Assembly: GCA_011037195.1 (NCBI GenBank)
Contig: JAAEAF010006373.1
Coordinates: forward strand, 67,539-131,538
DNA length: 64,000 nucleotides
Direction: 5' to 3'
Source: Triatoma infestans
Taxonomy: Eukaryota; Arthropoda; Insecta; Hemiptera; Reduviidae
Made by a program: the position numbers and the translations under genes
Shown: positions 44,201-59,200 of the stretch, piece by piece
Numbering within the stretch: the first letter of the stretch is position 1
Layout of the letters: each line of letters opens with the position of its first letter
The notes under the pieces: generated by a model
Database searches by the model: none
Told to the model about the DNA's origin: nothing
The model's input: only the letters and a program-made list of their open reading frames with translations

Positions 44201-47200
44201 ACTGCTCGCAATAAGCCATATGGAATCAACTCTGTCTAAAACAATATTCAAAAGAAATGATGCTCGGACGTGACGCATTCACATAGTGAACCTTTGGCAT
44301 TTAGAGTTGTACAAGAAGATAAACAAACCGAGGAATTTATGGTTGAAGAAGTTTTGAAAAAACGACTAAATCCGTCGGCCGACTCTTGCTGATATCAACA
44401 AATTCTACAGCAACTGAGCCAGGAGATATGGGAATAGATGGCTGGAAAATAATCTGACGACTGCCTTTGCTCATCAGGATATAATAATCACCATTATCTT
44501 CCGTGACTAGCTTAGACTGGAAAGTGTTTACAAAAATTAAAAATTCATTAAAGTACCTCGATATTTCTTCACGGTATAATAAAGAGTGTGCAAAAAAAAG
44601 TAAAAAATCATTGCAGTTAAAAACAAATTGTCTTAACCCCTTTATAATTTTATGAATAGATTAAAAATTTGTCAACAAGTCTGCAAATAAGTTGCTTTTA
44701 CTGAAGTATACTTCAAAGTTTGGCCTCAAATATAGGGCTGTTAAATTTTGCTCAGAGGACTGAATACAGTACAATGATTAAGTGATCATTTTGGGCCCTC
44801 TAAAGACGCCACAGTAGCTGAATGATTAGAGGTGTCAACCTGTTGAGGTAGATTCAAGAAGTTCAAACTGATTGAGGTATTGATTCGATCCCACGGTCTT
44901 GGCCTAGGATTTTAGTTGGTGTATTATATGAGTAACTTATAGCAATGTATGTTTGCTAACGTCTCCATCCACAACATATGATCCGCATGAGACTTTACTT
45001 TTTCACCGAAGTAAGTATACCTTTTAAGGAAAACTTTTTCAAAGTCTTCAAAATTAATTTTTTGCTCTTGTGGTTCAACCGTTTCTGAAGGAGAACACAT
45101 GAGGGTTCCATCAGTCCCTCTGTAACGTAAATTCAAATATGGATAGCAAATAATATTTTGTGGAAGAAATCCTTGTGCCTTTAATTTCTCCCTACATTTT
45201 CCTGTTAATATTTTCAACTTGTCTAAAACAACTTCTGCAACTTCTAAAACAAAAATTAAATGATCGGATTAAGACAACTTTAATTTAATATTTTCCTAGT
45301 GATTCAGACTGAGAATAACAGTTATTGACAGCAAAGAATGAAATTGTTAAAATCCTTTCCAGACATAAGTTTAGAACAGTAAAAACATACGTTTGCTATA
45401 TACTAATGAACTTGGCTCTTGTTCTTCGTGAACAACATCAGCACATGCTATACCATAGGCTGAGAGAATTCCAGCATATTTATGGATAACAATTTTAGTT
45501 ATTCCCAATTCACGTGCAACTGCACAAGCGTGCTGTCCTCCAGCGCCTCCAAAACATGCAAGTACGTGTTCCCTGGTATCCAATCCTTTACCCTAAAATA
45601 ATATATTCTAAAAACTTTTGATTTTAATAATATACAAAATAATACGTAGTCATTATTTTACAATAACCTGGGTAATAGATCTAATCGGGCGGCACATACT
45701 TTCATTAGCAACATCAATAAAACCCATTGCAATCTCTTCGATTGTCTTAGTTTCTTCGATATTTTGTTCAGTCAAAAAACTGTTTATCTGCAATATGTCT
45801 CTTACATATTTACAATATAAACAATATTTTCGAAGAAAAAAATTAATTAAAAAAAAAATTACCTCGTTTTGCAGCTGACGAAATGCTTTTTTGGTTGCTT
45901 CTTTGTCCAATGGTTCATTCTCTTCTGGACCAAATATTTTTGGGAAATACTCTGGTAGGATCCTACCCAACATTAGATTGGCATCTGTAATTGCAAGATA
46001 GCCACCTTTCCTGTAACAAATTGGACCAGGATGTGCCCCAGCACTTTCAGGACCAACGACAAATAATCCAGAACGAAAAAATAATCGGGATCCTCCTCCA
46101 GCGGCAACTGTATTGATGTCTAACTAAAATTCAAAAAATTCATTATATTTGCTTAATTTAATTTACACAGATTAATTTAAAAATAAATAAACTTTAAATA
46201 AAACTAGAAGAGAAAGTAAAAACAATACATGTTACGGCAGAGAAGATTAGAGAGAATTTGGTCACATTTAGTTCATAGCTGGCATTAAATCAACTTTGAA
46301 AAGGTTACATTCAAGTACTTTTCACAGTGGTTACTAAAATGATAAATGCCTTCTCCTTGACGAAATAGTCCTATTAGCCTCAAGCCTGGTCTGGCGGCAA
46401 TTTTTTTTTTTTTGTGGAATTTCTAATGCCGTATTTCTAACTATTGTCTACTCCTAACTGTTTCCCAACTTTACTATTCCAATAGTAGCATAGGTGAGAA
46501 CCATTAGTCAAGAACATTATCTATAAATCATCCGAAGAGCAATTTTATGAATTCACCTGAGGAGCTTGGATGGTAATGCCAGCTGTTGTAGATTCAAAAA
46601 CATGCTCATATTGTTTAAAAAATCTACTGACATCTGTTGATGTACCACCCATATCAAATCCTATAACGGGCGTTTCTGTAGGAGACGTGATAGAGAAACC
46701 TACAAGCCCACCAGCCGGTCCTGATAAAATGGCTCTAGAACCAATAAACCTACGAAATTCAAGGAAAATGAAAAACAGTTTAAAGATGAGTAACAGTAAG
46801 GTTAGTAAAAATATTAATAAACTTGAGACAAAAAATGGTTAAGCAGGCCATTTTTTTTTAAGTTATTTTTTCTCTTTTGAGAGGCTTTCACAAGCAGTAT
46901 GTAATTTTCAGTAATATACTGAAAATAATGAATGGGATCTTCTTATGTATTACTTACTGGTCCATTGGAGTTAAGCCACCATCACTCTGCATAAACAGAA
47001 CATTCACCCCTTTCAACTCGTTTGTAAAGCCAGAAGAAAAGCGCTGGAAAATTGAATAAAAATGAGAAAATTCAAAAACAAGTCATGAAAAATTCGAAAC
47101 AGCTGGGAATTACTTATTTAAAAGAAAAGACATGCATGCTATAGGATAGAACACAGTTTTTAGAGGTCTAGAGATCTGGATCAGTTAAAAGACTGAATGG

Positions 47201-50200
47201 TCTTTACCATACCTTAACATAATTTCTAATGTGAGGAGTTAGGTATGCATCAGCACAAACTGTATATCCACGATTAACTATTTTCACCATGGGCATTACT
47301 TGATGGGATAGAGATATATTGACAAAACCAAGTGATTGAGCAAGCTTTCCAATATATAATTCGTGTTCATGAAACCTTAAAAAAAATAATAATAATAAAT
47401 TAAACAGTTGATGTCATATGACAGTGCATCTTGCGTATACTACCTCCCCCCCCCCCCCCAAAGTTCATATCTTCTTATTATGAGAAAACGTTCGCATTTT
47501 TTTTGTGAAAAAATGTTCGTTCGGTTTTTAATCTAAGAAAAACGCATTCAATAATTGTTAGGAAAAACAAAATTACTAACATATATGAATGCATCAATAC
47601 CACTGCTATGCTCTTAATTCCTTTAGCTAACAATTTTTCCAACTGTCCTTTTAAACCAAATTCATCAACTTGTTTCACACAATAAAGTTCATCTCCAGTT
47701 ATTCCCGTACAAGTTGCCCACTTTTCCACTTCGTCTGAAAAAACACTTTCTAGTTCACATTTATCTTTGAATCTTGGTATAATTCGGCAATCAACTTCTA
47801 TAATTTCTTCATAGAGTACATCAGGAGTCTCGACTGCCTAAAATTGTGTTAAGAAAAAATTTAAGTACCAACCTTACAAAAAAAAAAAAGGATTAAATGG
47901 TTAATAAATAATGAAGATAATTTGGGTCATAATAAACACAGAGATCCCTCATTTTTCTAAAAATAAAAATATGTACGTACGTATGTATGTATGTATGTAT
48001 GTATGTATGTATGTATGTATGCATTATGCATGTATGAAGTATGCATTTAGCATGTAGGCATGTATGCATGTATGCATGTATGCATGTATGCATGTATGCA
48101 TGTGCATGATGCATGTAGCATGTAGCATGTAGGCATGTATGCATGGTATGCATGTATGCATGTATGTATGATATGTAGTAGTATGTAGTCGTATGTATGG
48201 TAGTAGTATATGTATGTATGTATGGATTGTATGTATGTATGTATGTAGTTGGTATGTAGTATGTATGTTATGATGTACTATGCTATGCAGCATGGATGCT
48301 GTATGCAGGTATGATGTATGCATGTATGCCTGTATGCATGTATGCATGTATCATGTTGATGTATGCATGATGTGTATTCATGTAGCGCATGTTGCATGTA
48401 TGATGTATGCATGTATGCAATATGTATGCATGTATGCATGTAGTGCATGTTGCTGTATGCAGGTTATGCCTGTATGCATGTCGGAATGATGTATGTATGT
48501 ATGTAATGTATGTATGTATGTATTGAATGTATGTATGTATTGTATGTATGTATGTATTGTATGTATGTATGTATATGTATGTATGTATTGTATGTATGTA
48601 TGTATTGTATGTATGTATGTATTGTATGTATGTATGTATGTATGTATGTATGTATGTATGTATGTATGTGTTGTATGTATGTATGTATGTATGTATGTAT
48701 GTATGTATGTATGTATGTATGTATGTATGTATGTATGTATGTATTGTATGTATGTATGTATTGTATGTATGTATGTATTGTATGTATGTATGTATTGTAT
48801 GTATGTATGTATTGTATGTATGTATGTATTGTATGTATGTATGTATTGTATGTATGTATGTATTGTATGTATGTATGTATGTATGTATGTATGTATGTAT
48901 GTATGTATGTATGTATGTATGTATTGTATGTATGTATTGTATGTATGTATGTATGTATGTATGTATGTATGTATGTATGTATGTATGTATGTATGTATGT
49001 ATGTATGTATGTATGTATGTATGTATGTATGTATGTATGTATGTATGTATGTATGTATGTATGTATGACCTAATAATATATGTACCAAAAAATATCAACG
49101 GGAGCAGAGGATTTTATAATGCAAAACTACTTTCACTGCCGATATTATGTGAAGACGAAGAAAATGTAATAAAATATAAAAAATATATTTCTTATATCAA
49201 TGCTTGTAGAAGTAGAAAGCTAATGGCGGAAGTGATAAATGGTATGTTCCGGACTTTTTTTCTGAGCCTCTTCAACGTCTTCATTCTTTCTGTAGTATTT
49301 CCTTATTCTATTTGCCTAAAACATGGCTGTCTGTATCTCCAATGCTTAACATAATATTTTACTGCATTTCGACGATTTTTATAATAATCGACACGAGATT
49401 TACGTTTTAATTTTAAAAGCTGAATTTGAGATGTCATCTTTACTTACAATTTCTACAACGGAACATTAATTATTATTAGTTTTGTAGAGGAAAGTACGCT
49501 AATTGCCCTTTTAAATGAACCAAAACTCGTTAGCCAAGTATATCAAAAACCAAGGAACGTAGAACCAAGAAATTTACTCATCATCAGCATTTATTACAGA
49601 CAAAGCACTTATAGTCAAATCCGCCTTATTGAATGTATGATGTTATCTCCCATCAAAAGTGTCATATATTTCAAGCGGCAAGACTTACTTACTATATAAT
49701 GTATATAACATTACTATAAATTATACATGTTCAAATTGCAAACGTTACAAAATATTTCAATTTTTCGTATCCAAATCGCTAATTGGACAAATCACTTTAG
49801 ATAGCGATGAAAGATAAGTTCTACTTAAAAATCAATACTGGTCAAAATGAATATATAGGGCGGTTAAAGAAAAGTGCTGCTGAAGATTAAATTAATTAAA
49901 TAAAAAAATTCTTAAAACTAGTTATAATTAATTGCCATATGAAGGCATCAGAGAAGAGAAATCTGCATACTATAAAATATTACAAACATAGAGAAGTTTT
50001 AAAAAATAGTTTTTTAAATCTTAAGTCCATACGGTAAACTCAAAAAATAAATTGCTATTCATCAACTGTTCTTTTTGATCCAAAAGCTCAAGCGCTTCTT
50101 GTAATACCAGGAAAACGCTGGATCAATCCTTGAGACTAACGAAAAACTTCCGTTGTTTCTGCACGGAGCTTGCAGCGTCAGGATTTTTTTTTTTGCTTAT

Positions 50201-53200
50201 TACTCTCAAGGAGTCATTAGATGGAGTCAAGTTTCACAACAACGGAGACAAGTTTAATGTATTAGTTATCAACTGAAAAAATAATTGGATAATTACTTTG
50301 AACAAAGGAAATAACTTGGATTACATTGTAAAATAGTGACGGAGATGACGGGAAAATAAGGAAGAAACAAAAAAAAATTCTCATTTTATGGGTAATAATA
50401 ATAATAATAATAATAATGAAATACAAACATCCCTTTCGGGACCAGGCACCAGGGTGACCCAGGTGAACTTACACCATGCTAAAGAGGCATCTGCCACCAT
50501 AGCAAGGTAGTTCACCGAACGGCTACTAGGACTGGCGCTGATTAAGAACCCTGGACAGTCGGGGGACCGATCTGCGGGCTGTCAGGTAAGAATGGCAAGG
50601 TAATCTGGGATGCAAAAAGTGATAAACCTAGGGCCTGCATCCTGATCAGGAATAATATTAATTATACTTGACGTAGAATTTACGACGCGGGACTTAGTTA
50701 GTACCTATCCTGGCCCACTTAAGATATGGAGGCAATCACCGCGCCGCTGTAGTTGCATCCAGCTTCTTCGCCGGGGACAGGGCTGATGTACCGCCAGTGG
50801 AGGTGCAGGAGTTGGTGGCGTACTGTCGAGAGCGGAAGCTGCCACTCCTCATTGGATGTGATGCCAACCCACCTTTGTGACTAGAGTTAGGAGGGAATTT
50901 CTTGATCTCACGATAGGTAGTCAGAGGATCGGGCAATTCGTTCGGAACTGGAAGGTTTCGAACGGGCCCTCCCATTCAGGCCATAGGATCATTATTTTTT
51001 ATCTAGAGAGGGTCAGTAAGGGGAGACTGATTGGAGGAACCCCAGACGAACAAATTGGGACGAATTTAAAACCAATTTAGGTTAAAACCAATTGTACTTT
51101 CAGCTGTATTGGCGCTGGAAAGGCGCCACAGTGTCGGCTGGCGTTGGAGCATTATTTGGAAGAGGTTAATGGGGCAATCATAGGCGCCTTTGAGGATAGC
51201 TGCCCCACTAGCAGATTACATTGGAGTAGGGATGCCCCTTGGTGGAGCAAAGAGCTGGCAGGGCTGAGATCTCAGGAGCGGAAGATCTATAATAGGGCTA
51301 AGCGCACGGGAGACTGGCAAAGCGACACCTTGGGGCTGACTACCTACAACAAAGGAGTAGCTTCAGAAAATTCTGTGGGGACATTGGCTCCCTGCTTGCA
51401 GCGGCCACATTGCATAAAGCAATGGTTAAGCATGGCATGGGAGCTCATATGTCCCTCAGGAAACCTGATGCCAGTTATACATGGATGGAGAGCAGGGGGC
51501 CCATCTCTTGCTAAATACCCACTTCCTGGGGAGTTTACCGTAGGAAGATGTAATGGAAGTAGCGGAACCGGTTAGGCCTGGCAGGACAGATTGGGAGATT
51601 GCTAAAACCATCTGCACGCCTTCAAAGCTAGAATGGGCACTCAGCTCCTTTCTGCCCTACAAGTCGCCAGGAGTGGATGGGGTCTTTCCTGCCCTTCTGC
51701 AGAGGGGCATGGCGGAGATCCTCCCACACTTGGTTCGGGTAACTCGAAGTAGTCTGCCATTCGGGAATATACCGAGGCATGGAGGAGGGCGAGGGTGGTG
51801 TTCATCCTGAAAACCGGGAATAGGGACTCCACCCTACCTAAATCCTTCAGCCCTATTTGCCTTACGTCTTTTCTTCTTAAGGCAGTGGAAAAGGCCGTGG
51901 ATAATTATATCAGAACAGAGATCCTGGAGAGAGTGCCTTTGCACCCGCGACAGCATGCATACCGAGCGGGAAGATCAACGGACACCGCTTTGTATGAGCT
52001 GACGAATGCGATCCAGGATTCTCTAGATGTTAAGGAATCGGCTATTTGCGTCTTTCTTGACATAGGCGCCTTTGACAACACCTCCCATGAGCCCCTGATT
52101 AAACGGGGAGTGGACGGCACCATGGCGAGGAGGATGAATGAGATGTTGTCCACTCCAACAGTGGAGACAACGGTGGAACAACGAACCATCAGAGTCAGTA
52201 CGACTAGAGGCTGCCCCCAAGGGGGGGGGGTTGTACCCCTCATATGAGACTAGTAGTAGACGAACTCCTCTACAAATTGACAGCTCTCGACATCTCCTGT
52301 CTGGGTAATGCCGACGATATTATCATAATTGCTAGAGGTAAGTTCGAAGAAACCCTATGCGAAATATTACAAAGGGGTTTAGATATCACCAATAGATGGT
52401 GCTTTTCTGTGGGGTTGGGAATTAACCCAATGAAAACCACAGTAGTCCCTTTTGCAAGGCGAAGGACTCTTCCACATCTGAAAAGCATCCGGTTAGCTGG
52501 AGTCGACTTAGAGTGGAAGAAGGAGGTTAAATATCTTGAAGTAACTCTTGATAGAAGCTCCAATGGAATAGGCATGTTGAATTAACTGCCAGTAGCTACT
52601 CGCGCTCTCATGGTGTGTAGGGTGACGGGCAAGTCCTGGGAATGCCCTCCTCGCATCCTTATCTGGATGTACACCATGATGTGAGACTTATGATCACCTA
52701 CGGCGCAGTAGCGTGGTATAGCAGAACAAAGTTCGACAAGATCAAGAAGACTCGACAAGGTACAGCGCCTTCGAGCCTATGCACGACGGGAACAATGAGG
52801 ACATGTCCCACGGCCGGGATTGAGGTCATTTCCAAGCTCACACCGCCCCACCTAGTGGTGGAAAGGGTGGCGAAGGGAGCCCTCTTCAGAATCTCTAGAG
52901 AAGGCGTGGGGGGGATATGGGCTAAGCTCTAGGGAGCGGACGTTTCCTTCTGTCGGCTCCCTCCCCTGAAACCTTCCTAGAGATAGTACGACTAAGAAAT
53001 ATAGTTTTGTTAGGAATTTTTCTACAAAGCTAAGTACGAAAAGGAAGTGGAGTGAAGGATACGCCCTGGCTAGTATTAGCAAGCATGCCACTAAGTGGTA
53101 CACAGATGGGTCTAAGACCCTCGAAGGAACCGGGGCGGGAGTGTTTGGGCCTAGAAATAAACACTCGGAACCCATGGGGAGGTTTCCTTAGCATCTTCCA

Positions 53201-56200
53201 GGCGGAAATTCACGCTATTGGAAGGTGCGTTCAGATGAACCTTGACAGAGGATATTGGAATCAGGAGATAGTTATCCTATGCGATAGTCAGGCGGCCATT
53301 AAAGCACTGAGTTCTCATGTTATCAGTTCTAAAATGGTATGGGAATGCCTAGGTAAGCTTAATGCCCTAGGCAAAAGAAATAAAGTTTACCCTATATTGG
53401 GTGCTGGGACATGTCGACGTGGAAGTAATGAGGTAGCCAACACCCTGGCAAAGGAAGGCACTGTATTTCCTCTCATTGGGCCGGAGCCCTTTTGTGGAGT
53501 CAGTGACCAAGTACTCTTAGAAGAAATCACCACAACAAACATTCTTACGCTTTTAGATTAATAAGTTTATTGACGAAAAGCAACTAATGCTTTATATTTT
53601 TGCTCTGACACTACAAAAAAAAAGTCTAGTCTTTGAATGTATATAATTAAGAGAAATATTGTTCAAAGTATATTTGCTCTCCGCATCCGTCCACAAAACC
53701 TGATCGGCAGTTCGACGTAAATCCTATATATATATATAATTTACATAATATATAATTTATATTATATATATATATATATGGCGCAATAGCCCATGAAAGG
53801 GCCAAGGCTTGCCAGAGGCGATTTGAATAGGGGGCGTATGGTAAGCACGCCGCAGTTCCCACGCCGTTTAGTTGTGGCCTTCGCTAACTAGGGCTAACTG
53901 GACTAACTGTAGCTTCCCACTTTTTATCACGATGCTGGATCAACACCGACTTTGCCCTCACGGGAATCGAATCCTGAGTTCTCGCACGAAAAGCACCTTG
54001 TAAAATATGCGTCTATATATATATATACATGTATGTGGGGATAAAAGTATTATTTTTTATAAATTTAAAGCGCGCCAACGTCTATCGTCTTTGGGCCTAA
54101 AGCAGTGCACTGCCGGCCTCCGCACTGTATTTTCTCCTTACACTGTCCATCACCGGACAGTGAGCTGAAGAGGCTACTGGGAAGAGAAAATCTAAGGGCA
54201 GCGCTATGGGACTCGAACCCAGAAACTCCGAGTTGCTATTCCAGCGCACTCCCGCCGAGCTAATCCCCTTCGTAGAGTAAAAGTAATGCCTTATTTTGGA
54301 ATTTTTTTTTTGTATGGGTTGGGAAATCATCGATTAGGTAATGTAGCATGTGGGCAGAGAGCAAACACAGTTTACAAGTATTCCCCAAATGCAATAACTA
54401 TCCATTCTTCTACCCTAGCGCCTATATTGTATTCGTCAGTACATATAAGATAAAAATATAAAATTTGTTTAATCATTTTTTATACTTACTAAATCAAATA
54501 TCTTTGGGCGAGCCTGGTTACCAATATAAAGCAGATCTTTAAAACCTTTATTAATTATAAGGGCCATTCTTTCACCTTTACGTTCCAGCAAAGCATTAGT
54601 AGCAATTGTGGTGCCCATTCTTATCCATTCTATCTTAGAACCATCAATCTTTTCAGTTTTATGCAATTTCATTCCTGTTTCCTACAAACAACACGTTTTA
54701 TGCAGAGTAATAATAAGTTATTGGCATATTTTATCAAATGTAATTCCAAAATAATTTTTGTTTCTTTGTCATTTAAATATAAAAACACAATTGTTGTGGT
54801 GGTTGGTTCCGCAGAGCTGGAAAGCATCAGAGATATTTTCCGTGGTAGCCTGCTTCATTTTGTGGCCATTGACCGGTTTCGGGATGTGTGACAGTGTGAC
54901 AACACAGACTTGCATAGAGCAGTGGAAAAATTGAGGATTAAAATGAAAATTTACGGTTCTGAATTGTGAAAATAAAACTCATACAGGAGAAGAAAAATAG
55001 AAACCCCCAATTATTTAATCTATGCTTAAAAAACAATAAAGCCACAAATAGTAAAGTAAAACAAACAAAAACAAAAAAATCTTTGAATAAATAAATGAGG
55101 TACATGCTAGAGAAAAATGAACTATATTAACTCAGTAATAGTTAATTACCAATATCAAAGTTTCTAATTAAAAATATTTAATTATGATTATCCAAATGAT
55201 TAGCGATAGGAAGAGAAGATAGAAGAAATACAAAATGATGGAGAAGGTAATATTGCAATACTAACAGGTAGTAATTATTTATTAATCAGTGCTATTTGTT
55301 GTTGGAAAGAAAGGGGTAAGGAACTTGGAATAAAATTATTAATACGTGGTAAATATATTACTGAATTAGTGAATGAAATAACATAATATATTATGCTGTA
55401 TAACTTAAAATGCCTCCTAATAGGTATTTTCTTCTTAAAGCTTTTACAGTATAATTATAGATATTATAAAGTTTATCAATTGTTTCTATCTTAAGAAGGC
55501 CAATTAAACCGCCACCATTCTTCAAAAATTGATCTAAATGAGTTATTCTAAAGGGCTCAAACAGGGGGCACATAATAAAAAAAGATACAGATCGTCCTGT
55601 AAGTTTAGATTGCAGAAGCCACAAATTTCATCTGCGTTCCATTTATATTTAGTTTTATCAAAATAAAACGATATGTATTTCCAATGCATTAATCTGATCC
55701 TACTAAAAAGCCGCTTTATTTTAACTGGAACGTTAAAATAAAAGTATTCCTCTGCACCCAGAACGTTTTCAAAGAGAAATACATAGGATTATAGCTTGAA
55801 TTCCTTGTTCTCTCCCAGTCCTCATAGAATAATTTGTTTTCATATGTTTGCAACACATTTTTAATATTGTTCTCTATAATGCAGGGATCTCGGTTTAACC
55901 AAAGCCATTCATGATTAGCGTATATAAATAATTGTTTTAATTGTGACACCCAGTTATAAACCTGATCATTAAATTTTTCTTCTAATTCCAGCTGTCGTTC
56001 AAAACAAATTCTAGGTAGCCTATTTGCAGGCATTTTTAAATTAACCATTGCAAGGTTAATTTTAATACCATATTACTAATTTTGTTTTTGCCTAGTTCGC
56101 ATCTTATAAAATAATTTGGGGTATTAGCTAGCCAATGAAGCAAATATTTGAAATATTTTGTGAGAACAGTTTCTATCTGTTCCAGATGGCGGAGTGACCA

Positions 56201-59200
56201 TACTTCCGCACCATAAAGAAGAACTGATCTCACCAAACTATCAAATAATTTATTTACCACATCCCAGGAAGTAGATTTAGATTTAGCTAATATACCTAAA
56301 ACTTAAGTAATAGCCGCAGTTGATTTATTTATCATTTCCACGCTTGTTTTGTAGAATATACCTGTATTTGATAATAATATTCCCAGATAATTAAAACGGT
56401 TAAGTATGTTTAATTTTTGGTTATTACAGAAAAATTGTATCTTTTGGCTACGCCTTCCACCTTTATTAAAATCATTATTTTAGTTTTATGAACATTCACC
56501 TCCAATTAGTTTATAATAGTATATTTGTACAAGCGTTAAGCTTTTTTTGTAATTCTATTGGAGTATCCGCAAGAAGTATTAAATCGTCCGCGTAAAGGAG
56601 GATCAAATGCCTTGTTTACTATTTATTGCTACCTCATGACAATTTTTTTCTTTAAGGGAGCTGTCTAAATTATCAATAAAAATCGAGAACAATAACAGCG
56701 AAAGAACATCCCCTTGAAGAACGCCTTGAGTTGCGTCCGAGCATGTATTATTTATTTTAATTGAAACTGAGGCCTTATTATACAGACTTTCCTAAATTTT
56801 TATTATTTTTCGACTAATGCCAAATTTATATAATTTATGCCAAAAGTATGGTTAACAGTGTCGAAGGCCTTCTTGAAATCAACAAAAGCACAAAATAGTT
56901 TCGCTCTTTTTTTCCTAAGATGTATATTAACAAGAGAATATAAAATAAATATGTTATCAAGGCACCCTCTTCCTCTTCTGAAACCATTTTGAACTTCCGA
57001 AAGTGGGTTACAATATTCGGCCCAGTTAATAATTCGGTTGTATACTACTTGCGTAAACAATTTAGTGATGGTATTTAAGAGTGAAATTCCACGATAATTA
57101 TCTGGCAGCAGGGGGTCACCTTTCTTAAAAATAAAAAATATATTTGTATTACCACAAGACGATGGTGTATCCTCTTTATGCAAAATCAAGTTAAAAAAAT
57201 TTAAAATAGTTTACACCCTCATCAGGAAGATACTTTGAGCATTCATTTGTTATACCGTCTGGTCCGGGACATTTATTTAATTTCAATTTTCTCACTGCTC
57301 TCAATTATCTCACGGTTCAAGTTTACTAAAATCCACATAAAAAAATGGATGTGTTACATCTACAATATGAAAACAATCAACGCATTTGTTTGAGTGAGCT
57401 GATTTTACGTATGAAGTCCAGGTTTCTAAATCTATCTGATTTATGTTTTTGCTTTTGTTTGTTTTAAAATTTCTAACTATGGCCCAGAACTGTTTGAATC
57501 TTTACTCTAATCTTAATCTTTAACTCTAATTAGTTTATAGTTAATAAGTTCAAAATAAAGTTTTTTCTCATTAAACAAGGTTTGTTTATATTCTCTTCTA
57601 GCGACAATAAATTCTTCCCTATGGGTAATATTAAATTTAGAATGTTTATATATTTTGAAAGCCTTGGACATTTTTCTTTTCATAGATCGATACTTAAAAT
57701 TGAACCACGAATTACTTGCGTTGGAAAACCGTTCGAGTTAATTCTTTTTTTAATTATCATATCACTCAAATCAGCGGAGAAAAGAATAGCTTTTTTTAAA
57801 AAAATCATCAATAAAATCTGGTTCATTAACGGAAATTTTAAAGGCTGGTAAATTTTTTAGAAATAATGTTTTCTTTGCGTTATTCCAAACAATCTTGTTA
57901 GTGAATACTGGTTGTATGTGTTTTTGTTACTCCAACTTCATGCAGTAAGTATCGTGTGTAAAGTGCTGGTAGATGATCTGAAATTGTAATAGTATAAAGC
58001 GCCCTTAACATGGTGTATTGTTGGACACAGGATAAGGGTCTTTCTATTAATCCTATTAAGACCCAGGCAATTCTATTTACTCATAGAAGGAAGATAGTAG
58101 GTTTTACACCTCCTAGGTTGTTAGATACTTCCATACAGGTTAGCAAATCAGTGAAGTTCCTTGGAGTAGTTCTCGACAGTAAATAATTGAACTGGTCGGA
58201 ACATGTTAAGACACAACATCAAAAGGCGATAATCTCCTTTTGGCAATGTCGAAGAGTTGTAGGTAAGAACTGGGGAATCACTCCCAAGATGATGTTCTGG
58301 ATTTATTGTATGGTCATTAAACCTAGATTGGTATATGCGGCTTTGGTGTGGTGGCGTCGCATTGAAACACGATCTGCTAGGCAGCTGTTGGAAGAAGTCC
58401 AACGCTTGGCTTGTCTGGCGGTGACTGGAGCGTTTCGGACGACACCGACCGCATCTATGGAGACTTTGTTAGGGATTCCACCTCTTTTTGTGGAGGTGAA
58501 AAACCAGGCAATGAAAGCCTGTTATAGAATTAAACAGGCAGGTTTTTGGCAGGGTAAGCGATATGGTCATTCTACCATTTATCGTGAGATGCTTTTAAGG
58601 ATTCCCATTACAGGTTTCCCTTCTGATAGGAATTTGAAGACTTTTGTCTTTGGTCATTCCTACAGGGTTAGGTTGCCTTCTAGGGAAGATTGGTTAACCC
58701 TGGGTCCGTCTGGTGTGATTCCTGAGAATTATCTCCGATGCTACACGGACGGTTCCAGGATGGATGGTAGGTCTGGGGCTGCCGTCTATTTTGAGACGGG
58801 AGATCATTTGGTAGCGCCTCTTGGTGAGTGGGCCACCGTTTTCCAGGCTGAGGTTTATGCAATTCTTTGCTGTATTTTGGATGAGAGGTGCGTAACACTA
58901 ATTTAAAAGGTGTTTGTATCTGCTCGGACAGCCAGGCTGCGTTGAAGGCGCTTAATTCATGTGTCTTCACTTCCAGATTGGTGTTGGAATGTTCTAAAAG
59001 ACTGGAAGATCTTTCTTCATTAAAGGATGTGCTTCTGGTCTGGGTTCCAGGTCATATGGGAATTTTTGGGAATGAGGAGGTGGATAGGTTTGCCAAATTA
59101 GGTGCCTCTCTCCCTTTCATTGGTCCAGAGCCTGCTGTTGGTGTGTCTTCTGACACATGTTTGTCGGGCTTTCAGACGTGGATGACCTCACAGCACTCAT

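Noticed and set aside
48024..49354. Long open frames (up to 275 codons) with HTYI and MYVC repeats on both strands
   Set aside because: They are the direct result of a TATG repeat that contains no stop codon in several frames. No start context, conservation or splice structure supports coding.
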